Source: Clostridia bacterium
GTDB lineage: Bacteria; Bacillota; Clostridia; TANB77; CAG-508
NCBI GenBank assembly: GCA_017437145.1
Contig: JAFSBT010000003.1
Coordinates: forward strand, 372,001 to 436,000
Length of the DNA stretch: 64,000 bases
Direction of reading: 5' to 3'
A program made the position numbers and the translations under genes. Shown in pieces: positions 36,224 through 44,641 of the stretch. How positions within the stretch are numbered: position 1 is the stretch's first letter; each line of letters opens with the position of its first letter. The notes under the pieces are model-generated. The model searched no databases. It was not told the origin of the DNA and saw only the letters and a list, made by a program, of their open reading frames with translations.

Positions 36224-38450
36224 TTACATCATAGAGTTAGGATTTATATCCGCTACTATTCTAGTTTCTTTATTTCCCCAAGAATAGTACTCCTCTAATG
36301 TTTTGTTAACTATATCAATTACTTTACTATTTAACTTGCACTTTCCGATTATTCTCCATCTATATCTGTTTTTTATTTTACTAATTGGTGCAGGTACTGG
36401 CATAAAAAGTTCTATTGGTACACTATATTTTTTTATGTTTTTATGTAACAATGAATAAAATTTATTTGCCATATTTTTCACTTGTTCTTCATTTTTTGAG
36501 CTTATGCCAAGCATTATTATATCGCATAACGGCGGATATTTCAATTGTTTTCTCAAAGCTATTTCTGTATTAAAGAACATTTCATAATCTTGTTTTTTTG
36601 AATATTCTATACAAAGATTTTCTGGATTATATGTTTGAATAATTACTCTTCCTTTTTCTTTTCCTCTTCCAGCTCTTCCTGCAACTTGTACTAGAATTTG
36701 AAAAGTCCTCTCATTAGCTCGATAATCCTCTATATTTAAACTTCCATCTGCTGCAATAACTCCAACTAATGTTACATTTGGGAAATGGTGTCCCTTAACT
36801 ACCATTTGTGTCCCAATTAAAATATCTATATTTTCATTAGTAAATTTATTTAATATATCTTCATGCGAATTTTTTTTTGTTACTGTATCTATATCCATTC
36901 TAATTGTTGTAGCTTGGGGGAAATTTTTTTTGATTTGTTCTTCTAATTTTTCTGTCCCTGTACCAAAATATTTTATATTTTTACTATTACAAACCGGACA
37001 AACATGAAGGTTTTTACTTTCATATCCGCAATAATGACATTTTAATTTTGCATCTTCTGCATGATATGTTAAACTAACATTGCACCTTCTACATTTTGCA
37101 GTAAATCCACATTCTCTACACATTACAAATGTAGAAAATCCTCTTCGATTTAAAAATAGGATTGTTTGTTTTTTATTTTTTAAATTTGTTTCTATTTCTT
37201 CATACAATCTTTTACTTATCATAGAATGATTTCCATTGGCAAGTTCTTGTCTTAAGTCTACAATTTCAATGCTAGGAAGACTTGATTCATTTGCTCTTTT
37301 CGTTAATTTTAGTAATTCTATTTCACCATTTTTTGCGTTTTCAAATGTACAAACATCTGGTGTTGCACTGCCTAAAACAAGAGGAATATCATTGGTTTTT
37401 GCTAAGTATTTTGCAATATCTTTTGCATTATATCTAGGTGTCGTGTCAGATTTGTATGACGTATCATGCTCTTCATCAATAATAATTATTCCTATATTTT
37501 GTATAGGTGCAAATATTGCAGACCTTGCTCCTATAACAATTTTAACTTTATTTTCTTTAATTTTTTTCCACTGATCATATCTTTCTCCAGCAGATAACTT
37601 ACTATGTAATACTGCAATTACATCTCCAAATCTGGATAAAAATCTATTTACCATTTGAGGTGTAAGTGAGATTTCTGGAACTAAAACAATTGCATTTTTG
37701 CTTTTATTTATTACACTTTCTATTAGTTGAAGATATACCTCTGTTTTACCGAGAACCAGTTACTCCATACAATAAAAATTGTTTAAACTTACTACTATTT
37801 ATTTTTTCAAAAGCATCTTTTTGTTCTTGTGTTAATTCTAATGGTTTGTCCCTTTTAACTTCTTTATTTTCAAAAGGATTTCTTTCAACTTGCTTTTCAA
37901 TAAATTCTATATATTTGTTCTTTTCTAATCTTTTAATTATGTCTCTGCTTGTTTCTGTAATAATTTCTAAGTCTTGTATAGGCACTCCATCATTTGTAAT
38001 AAGTAAATCTATAATTCTTATTTGCTTTTCACTCTTTAATTTTCCTACTGATTTATCAAATTCAATTTCTTCTATATTCTTTTTTAAGTACACATATGTT
38101 GCTGTTTTTTCTTTTACTCTATTTGATATTTTCTTTCCAACACTACCTGGTGGTAACATTAGTTTTATACAATCAGAAACATTACAAAAATATCTCCTGG
38201 CCATAATATTTGCAAGTTCAATGTTTTCTTTACTTAAATATTGATCTTCTATCCTTATGATATCTTTGTTTGCAAATTCTGAATATTTTTTTAATGACAT
38301 AATAATACCTTCTGAAATTTTACTTCTTCCAAAAGGCACCAAAACTCTAGCTCCTACTTTAACATTGTCTTCTATACTTTTAGGAACTATATAATCAAAG
38401 GTTTTATTCAATTCTTTAGCTGTACTATTTATTAAGACTTCTGCAAACAT
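36224..38450 (-). CDS. priA: Primosomal protein N' (PriA helicase), +1 frame change at CGG in Walker A
   Basis: Replication-restart helicase, about 741 aa. From ATG 38450 the N-terminal 3'-DNA-binding domain runs to LLYGVTGS, then CGG (codon 234, 37751-37749) followed directly by TAA in the unshifted frame. Skipping the C gives GKTEVYL, completing the Walker A GVTGSGKT. Downstream are IIIDEEHDTSYK (DEEH), GSATPD, the zinc cluster CRECGFTAKCRRCN...CHYCGYES...CPVC, GTQMVVKGHHFPNVTLV and QVAGRAGRG. The length of 2227 nt is 3n+1. PriA is broadly conserved, so a null allele fixed in the genome is unlikely. Confidence 0.92.
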
Positions 38451-38621
38451 TAATTTTCACACCTTTATTTCATTTTTCGTTTTTTATTATAGCACTGTTT
38501 GTTTTTATTTTCAATGGTGGTTAGTAGTTGGATTTTGGCCTTTGGAGTTTTGTGATATGGGGAAATTCTACGAAGATTTATCTCATTTTATCCAACTACT
38601 AAATTCCAAACTCCAAACACA

Positions 38622-38655
38622 AAGAAGACGACTACCTGTCATCTTCTTTATTAAA
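38622..38655 (-). terminator. Terminator of the 38651 phosphoesterase gene
   Basis: AAGAAGATGAC and GTCGTCTTCTT form a stem downstream of the minus-strand gene. T/G-rich words fill 38517-38612. Confidence 0.65.
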
Positions 38656-39346
38656 CAATTTTGTACAATTTAAAATCCAATTTATCACAACTCACTAATT
38701 TAAAATCTATGTTACCTATTTTTCCTTCTATCGCCTCATTTATTGCTTCGCCATGAACATGTCCATATATACATTTTGTTACATTGTATTTTTTCATAGT
38801 AGCAATAAAGTTTTTATCTAATTCTTCATACGAATTAAATGGTGGATAATGCATACAAACTATAATCTCTTTATCTTCACCAAATTTATCTATTCCATCT
38901 TGTATCGATAATTCTAATCTATTATTTTCTCTTTTCATGATTTTTTCAGCTTTTTCCTCTTGCTCTGACCATCCTCTTGTTCCTACTATTATTTTATTTT
39001 CATAGCAATAACTGTTATTATATAAAAACATTATATCTTTAAAATTGTTTTGCTCTATATATTCTTTCATTTTTTTTACAGTAGTCCACCAGTAATCATG
39101 GTTTCCTTTTAGTATTATTTTGATTCCTGGCAATTTATTTAAATACTTAAAATCTTCATATGTATCTTCTAAATACATTGCCCATGAAAAATCTCCTGGC
39201 ATAAGTACTACATCATTTTCTTTTACATTTTTGAGCCAATCTTCTTCAATTTTTTTAAAATGATTTTCCCATTTATCTCCGAAAATATCCATAGGCTTAT
39301 TTTCTCCAAAAGATAAATGTAAATCAGATATAGCATAAATTGACAT
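38651..39346 (-). CDS. Calcineurin-like metallophosphoesterase
   Basis: About 231 aa. Metallophosphoesterase motifs in order: ISDLHLSFG, MPGDFSWAM, LKGNHDYWW, CMHYPPF and YGHVHG. The start ATG 39346 has GGAGG 5 bp upstream, which overlaps the tsaD stop. The substrate is not recognisable; related genes beside tsaD are often annotated as predicted phosphohydrolases. Confidence 0.88.
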   Translation of the reverse strand: MSIYAISDLHLSFGENKPMDIFGDKWENHFKKIEEDWLKNVKENDVVLMPGDFSWAMYLEDTYEDFKYLNKLPGIKIILKGNHDYWWTTVKKMKEYIEQNNFKDIMFLYNNSYCYENKIIVGTRGWSEQEEKAEKIMKRENNRLELSIQDGIDKFGEDKEIIVCMHYPPFNSYEELDKNFIATMKKYNVTKCIYGHVHGEAINEAIEGKIGNIDFKLVSCDKLDFKLYKIV

Positions 39347-39347
39347 T

Positions 39348-40338
39348 CTATCCTCCAATTTTCAAATTTGGTATTGCATTTAATTTTAAATCTGCTCTTT
39401 CTCCATTTAAATAATTATAATATCCAGCTGAAGCTATCATTGCAGCATTATCTGTACATAATTTTAATTCTGGATAATAAACTTGTTTATTTTTTAATTT
39501 TGCAAATTCATTTCTTATATATGAATTTGCAGAAACTCCTCCTGCTAAAACTATTTTACCTATTCTAGGATTATTATCAAAAGCTTTTTTCACATTATCT
39601 ACTAACATTTCTGTCGCAACTTTTTCAAAACTTGCACATAAATTCGCCTTGTTTATGTTTGGTTCTTTGTGATGTAAATTTATAATTGCTGTTTTTATAC
39701 CACTAAAACTAAAATCTAAAGAATCGATTTTTGCTTTTGGTAAAGTTATAATTGGTTCTCCATCTAAAGCTAATTTGTCAACTTTTGGACCTCCAGGATA
39801 TCCGAAGTCCTATAACCCTTGCGACTTTATCAAATGCTTCACCAATTGCATCATCACGTGTTTTTCCTAATATTTCAAATTCATTATAATCATTCACTTT
39901 TATTAAATGAGTGTGTCCTCCTGAAATAATTAAACATAAAAAAGGCGGTTTTAAATCTTTATGTGTTATATAATTTGCTGCAATATGTCCTTCTATATGA
40001 TTTACTGCAATCAAAGGTTTGTTTAATGCAAAGCTCAAAGCTTTCGCATATGCTACCCCTACTAATAACGCTCCTACTAATCCAGGTCCATAAGTACATG
40101 CAACAGCATCTATATCACCAAATCCAATATTTGCCTGTTTTAATGCTTCTTTTGTTATTTGGTTTATAACTTCTGTATGACATCTTGATGCTATTTCCGG
40201 TACTACCCCTCCATATGTTTTATGTATGTCTATTTGTGAATTTATAACATTTGATAAAACTTCTCTTCCGTTTTTTACAACACTTACTGAAGTTTCATCA
40301 CAACTACTTTCTATTCCTAAAATAATTATATCTTTCAT
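39348..40338 (-). CDS. tsaD: tRNA N6-adenosine threonylcarbamoyltransferase TsaD, +1 frame change at CGG
   Basis: Transfers threonylcarbamoyl to A37 of ANN-decoding tRNAs with TsaB/TsaE. Visible: [14 protein letters not shown], metal-binding [51 protein letters not shown] follows (codon 179, 39804-39802); skipping C yields [12 protein letters not shown], the expected TsaD sequence, and continues through LVDNVKKAF and [13 protein letters not shown] to the stop at 39348. The length of 991 nt is 3n+1, about 329 aa. The gene is normally essential. Confidence 0.92.
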
Positions 40339-40428
40339 ATTTTTTTTACCTTTCTAATGTGTAATTATATCATATTATGTTGCTATTCAGCAAGAAATAA
40401 ATTATATGTTTAAATTTATTTTTAATGT

Positions 40429-40585
40429 TGTAGGGGCGACCATTGGTCGTCCGCTCTTCAACGGCCTTTCTATAATTTATAAAATAATAAAGCAAAAATT
40501 CAAAATTAGAATCTAAATAATAAAATATAAAATTGTAATTTCAGGTATTCCTGTAAAGCACGGACGACCAATGGTCGCCCCTACA
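40429..40585. repeat. Two TGTAGGGGC-family copies facing each other
   Basis: Units at 40429-40453 and 40561-40585, both with the GACCATTGGTC core, in opposite orientation and separated by about 107 bp of AT-rich sequence between tsaD and the HD-GYP gene. Confidence 0.75.
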
Positions 40586-40722
40586 TTCACTCTACAATTT
40601 TTAATTATCTAATAAACAATATTCTTTATAAATTCTTCTATCATCTTTTTTATCAAACCCCCTTGACCAAAACAATTATAACCTATAAAATTAGTATATA
40701 AATGTTATGGAGAGATAAACAA

Positions 40723-41633
40723 ATGAAAAAAAGTAATTTTGATTTTTATAGTACAACAAATTTAAAATCTTATGACTTAAATAACACAATGAGGTATCAA
40801 TTAGGTTTACTTGATTCTCTTGATGCTTTTACTAGAAGGCATTGTGAAAATGTTGCTAATTTAACTTCCAAACTTTGTGAAGAATTAAAATTAGGAAAAA
40901 ACTTTACTATATATTGTACTATGTGTGCATATTTACATGATTTAGGGAAAATTTTTATTCCACCTGCTATTTTACAAAAACAAGGTTCTTTAACTGATGA
41001 AGAATATAATATTATTAAATCTCATACTACTATTCGGATATAATATGTGTAGAAAGGACCCTAATTTAATTATGTACTCTGCTGGCGCAAAATTTCATCA
41101 TGAAGCATTAAACGGAACTGGCTATCCTGAGGGGCTTACAAAAAAAGATATTCCTCTTGAAGGACAAATTATAAGAGTTGCTGATGAATTTGATGCTATA
41201 GTTAGTAAAAGGCAATATAAATCACATATTGGTATAACTGATACTTTAAATATTCTTATAGAAGAATGTAAACCTTCTGGTGATTCCAAGTATCGGTAAA
41301 ACAAATCCAACTGTTGTTAATGCTTTATTTAAAGTTGTTATTGCAGATACAGAATATGAAATTTATTCTATTAGAGAATATTTAATATATTTAAAAGAAA
41401 ACATTAAACGTTTAGAAGAAATAAATAAATACATTAATAAGAAAAATAATACAACAAAACAAAGTAAAATTGAATATTATGATTCTTATATCAATATGCT
41501 TCTTGAAAAAGGTGAAAATGAAAAAAATGTTAACTATATTTTAGAAGAATATAAACTAGCAGTTATTCAAAAGAAAAAAGATATAGACAAACTAATTAAT
41601 GAAATAAAAGAAATAAAAAAATTAAGAGTTTAA
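40723..41633 (+). CDS. HD-GYP-type phosphohydrolase protein, two +1 frame changes at CGG
   Basis: About 302 aa from ATG 40723 (GGAGAG upstream). The HD domain shows TRRHCENVANLT, YLHDLGKI (HD) and IPPAILQK. Then CGG (codon 105, 41035-41037) after SHTTI; skipping C gives GYNMCRKDPN and leads into FHHEALNGTGYPEGL, IPLEGQIIRVADEFDAI. A second CGG (41294-41296) after SGDSKY gives GKTNPTVVNALFKVV and a Lys-rich coiled coil to the end. The length of 911 nt is 3n+2. This plus-strand case shows the effect is not limited to one strand. HD-GYP enzymes commonly hydrolyse cyclic di-GMP. Confidence 0.85.
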
Positions 41634-41650
41634 ACTCTTAATTTTTTTAT
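41618..41650 (+). terminator. Terminator of the HD-GYP gene
   Basis: ATTAAGAGTT/AACTCTTAAT stem overlapping the stop codon, followed by TTTTTTT. Confidence 0.75.
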
Positions 41651-41663
41651 ATGAAAAATCAAC

Positions 41664-42803
41664 TTAGCGAAATGCTTTTCTTATTTCTTTTAAACAATCT
41701 ATAAAATATTCTATATCTTCTTTTGTGTTTTCATAACCTAAACTAATTCTTAATGATGAATTAGCTAATTCATCTGATAATCCTATTGCTATTAGAACAT
41801 GTGATGATTTTCCTGACCCAGAGCTACACGCAGAACCAGCCGACGTGCAAATTCCCTTTTCATCTAATTTTAACAGTAGTTCTTCTCCTGACATTTTTGA
41901 AAAAGATACATTAACATTGCCAGGCAATCTATTTTTTTCATCACCATTAATTTTTATATTATTAAAATTTTCTTTTAGTTCTTGTATACAATAATTTTTC
42001 AATTCTTTTAGTTTTTTTATTTTTTCTTCAAAATTTTCATACACCAATTCAATAGCTTTTCCTATACCAACTATTCCTGGAACATTTTCCGTACCAGCTC
42101 TTAAATCTCTTTCTTGATGTCCTCCATCTTGAATTTTAGATAATTCTACTCCCTGTCTTACATATAATGCGCCTATCCCTTTGGGCCCATAAAACTTATG
42201 TCCTGACATTGATAATAAATCTATATTCATTGCTTCCACATCAATTTTGACATTACCAATTGCTTGAACTGCATCAGTATGAAAATATATTCCATGTTCT
42301 TTTGCTATGTCACCAATTTTTTTTATAGGTTCAATTGTTCCTATTTCATTATTGGCATACATTATACTAATTAAAATAGTTTTTTCAGTTATATTATTTT
42401 TCAGATCCTCTAATGATATCATTCCTTTATGATCTACATTTAAATATGTTATTTCAAATCCTTCCTCTTCTAATCTATGACATGTATTTAAAACTGCTGG
42501 ATGTTCTATTTTTGTTGTTATTATATGATTTCCTTTTTCTTTTAAATTATATGCTATTCCTTTTATTGCTAAATTATCACTTTCACTACCTCCACTTGTA
42601 AAAAAAATTTCATGAGCTTTGGCATTAATTACTCTAGCAATTTTCCTTCTAGAAATTTCAATTGCTCTTTTTGCATTTCTTCCTATACTATACATAGATG
42701 AAGGATTACCATACTCTATCGAAAGAAAAGGTATCATTTCTTTTAAAACCTGGTCATGCATTTTTGTCGTAGCTGCATGGTCAAAATATATAATTTTATT
42801 CAT
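41664..42803 (-). CDS. Cysteine desulfurase, NifS/IscS class
   Basis: A 379 aa PLP enzyme giving sulfur from cysteine for Fe-S clusters or tRNA thiolation. FDHAATTKMHDQV at the N-terminus, SMSGHKFYGPKGIGALYV with the PLP lysine, GTENVPGIVGIGKA, and the mobile active-site loop CTSAGSACSSGSGKSSHVL. In Clostridia such a gene is often beside mnmA (not in this window), so a tRNA-thiolation role is possible. Confidence 0.92.
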   Translation of the reverse strand: MNKIIYFDHAATTKMHDQVLKEMIPFLSIEYGNPSSMYSIGRNAKRAIEISRRKIARVINAKAHEIFFTSGGSESDNLAIKGIAYNLKEKGNHIITTKIEHPAVLNTCHRLEEEGFEITYLNVDHKGMISLEDLKNNITEKTILISIMYANNEIGTIEPIKKIGDIAKEHGIYFHTDAVQAIGNVKIDVEAMNIDLLSMSGHKFYGPKGIGALYVRQGVELSKIQDGGHQERDLRAGTENVPGIVGIGKAIELVYENFEEKIKKLKELKNYCIQELKENFNNIKINGDEKNRLPGNVNVSFSKMSGEELLLKLDEKGICTSAGSACSSGSGKSSHVLIAIGLSDELANSSLRISLGYENTKEDIEYFIDCLKEIRKAFR

Positions 42804-42848
42804 ATTTAATCTCTCCTTGCTAAATTCAAATATACTTTTGAAATCAAT

Positions 42849-42900
42849 TGTAGGGGCTAGTCTTGACTAGCCCGCGGGTCGGTCGAGACCGACCCCTACA
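42849..42900. repeat. TGTAGGGGC-family, two cores sharing ends
   Basis: TGTAGGGGCTAGTCTTGACTAGCCC followed by a GGTCGAGACC core and GACCCCTACA. Same organisation as 21922-21971. Confidence 0.8.
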
Positions 42901-42973
42901 AAAAAAAATAATATATAACAAAATTGTTATATATTATATTTTATGTGTATTTTATAAAAATATTTTCAAAATT

Positions 42974-43306
42974 TTAATTTTCTGTCCAACGTATCATTTT
43001 TATATCTTTATATTTGTCTAATACCTCCATATATTTTTGATACTCTTCTTCCCATAACATCGAAGGAACTTTATCAAATGCAGAAAAAACTTTTTCGGCT
43101 TCCATTAAAAATATTAACTGCTCTTGACTGCTTAATTTTTCATATTTCTTTGCAAATCTATATAATTTATCTAATACTTGGTTTGCTTCAATAAAACTCC
43201 AGAAATCCTTTACTTTCATACCTGCCATTTTTATTTGTAAAACTGCAAAAGCAATTAAAGCAAATACGATAAATACTAGGACATATATAATCATTAGTAC
43301 TCCCAT
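42974..43306 (-). CDS. Small membrane-anchored protein, 110 aa
   Basis: N-terminal membrane helix (about residues 5-25), then a soluble helical region (FWSFIEANQVLDKLYRFAKKYEKLSSQEQLIFLMEAEKVFSAFD). I do not recognise it. GAGGAGAAATAT precedes ATG 43306. Likely a cytoplasm-facing helical domain; function unknown. Confidence 0.7.
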   Translation of the reverse strand: MGVLMIIYVLVFIVFALIAFAVLQIKMAGMKVKDFWSFIEANQVLDKLYRFAKKYEKLSSQEQLIFLMEAEKVFSAFDKVPSMLWEEEYQKYMEVLDKYKDIKMIRWTEN

Positions 43307-43630
43307 ATATTTCTCCTCATTTGGTATATATAAAATTATTATAACACAAGCATTTTATTTTGGCAAATTTTATCAAAAAAAATTGTAAAAAATCAAATAC
43401 AGGAACACAGGGTCACCCACTACAATCTAAACTCTAAATTCATTTATGTGTTTGGCATTTGGACTTTAGAATTTAGATGTATATGGTATTTCTCCGAAGG
43501 ATTTGCAAATACACCAAATTTCAATATCCAACTACCAAAATCTAACCTCAAAAATCCAAATTCATTTTTATTTTTCTTTATATATGTTATAATGTAATGG
43601 CATATATAATTATTATGGAGTGATATTTTT
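43307..43630. other. Gene-free gap, T/G-rich words
   Basis: A 324 bp gap with AAAATTCCAAA/TTTGGAATTT-type words in both orientations (about 43425-43560) and a degenerate GTCACCCACTACA remnant. A TATAAT at 43588-43593 may be the -10 of the CDF gene; its -35 is weak. Confidence 0.5.
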
Positions 43631-44488
43631 ATGGATAGATTTAAAAAAATTAAAAATGCCGGTATTTTAGGAATTATTGGAAATATATTTCTACTAGTTA
43701 TAAAAGGAACTGTAGGATTACTAAGTAATAGTCAAGCTATGATAGCTGACAGTTTAAATAGTGCCGGTGATATTTTTGCTTCTCTTATGACTTTTATTGG
43801 AAATAAAATTGCAAGTAAGCCTGGCGATGAAGACCATAATTTCGGTCATGGTAAATCTGAATATATATTTTCTTTATTGATAAGTATTTCAATGATTGTA
43901 ATCGCTATAAAATTATTAATCGATGCAATTACCTCTTTAGTTTTAAAAAACGAGCTAACCTATTCTATATATTTAGTAATAGTTTGTATTGTTACTATTT
44001 TAATAAAATTCGGTTTATTTATATATACTCATAGATTAAATAAAAAACTTAACAACATTCTTTTAAAGGCAAATTCGAAAGACCATTTTAATGACTGCAT
44101 TATAACGTCTTTTACTTTAATATCTGTTTTGCTTTCAACTATAGGAATTTATTGGGTAGATGGTGTTGTTGGTATAGGTATCGCTCTTTGGATTCTTTAT
44201 ACTGGGATTAAAATTTTTATCGAAAGTTATAACGTACTTATGGATATTTCGATTGACGAAAAAACTAAAGAAATCATTTTAGATTTAGTACATAATTATA
44301 AAGAAATAAAAAGTGTAGAAAATTTATATTCTACACCTTCTGGTTATAAATATATTATTATTTTAACTATATTTGTTGATGGAAATATGTCTACTTTTGA
44401 AAGTCATAACTTAGCTGATAGTCTTGAAAAAGATATAATGGCTTTGGATAATGTGGCTGATGCGATTATACATGTAAATCCAATATAA
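43631..44488 (+). CDS. Cation diffusion facilitator (CDF) transporter
   Basis: A 285 aa secondary transporter, probably for Mn, Zn or Fe. It has six membrane segments; the metal sites IADSLNSAGDIF (D-x3-D type) and DHNFGHGKSEY lie at TM2 and the following loop, and KDHFNDCIITS at TM5, followed by the cytosolic C-terminal domain with VDIHV-like TIFVDGNMSTFESH. Good ribosome binding site ATGGAGTGA. Several GGN codons preceded by C-ending codons (GCC GGT, TTC GGT) are read without shift. Confidence 0.9.
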   Translation: MDRFKKIKNAGILGIIGNIFLLVIKGTVGLLSNSQAMIADSLNSAGDIFASLMTFIGNKIASKPGDEDHNFGHGKSEYIFSLLISISMIVIAIKLLIDAITSLVLKNELTYSIYLVIVCIVTILIKFGLFIYTHRLNKKLNNILLKANSKDHFNDCIITSFTLISVLLSTIGIYWVDGVVGIGIALWILYTGIKIFIESYNVLMDISIDEKTKEIILDLVHNYKEIKSVENLYSTPSGYKYIIILTIFVDGNMSTFESHNLADSLEKDIMALDNVADAIIHVNPI

Positions 44489-44504
44489 AACTTTACCTTT
44501 TTAT

Positions 44505-44613
44505 TAATTATTAGTATATAAATTTTCTCATTAAAACTTTAAATGTCTCACGGGTAATCCGTATGCTAGGGATCTTAAAGCTTTTAATTCGAAATATTTA
44601 TATACTAATAATT
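44505..44613. repeat. About 100 bp hairpin with conserved loop, copy 2
   Basis: Second copy of the element at 14791-14888. The loop TCTCACGGGTAATCCGTATGC is nearly identical and ATTAAAACTTTAAA/TTAAAGCTTTTAAT is kept, whereas the outer stem is different but still pairs (TATATAAAT/ATTTATATA). It lies between convergent CDF and clpC genes, where it could act as a terminator. Confidence 0.75.
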
Positions 44614-44641
44614 ATATTTATAATTTATACAAGATTCATTC

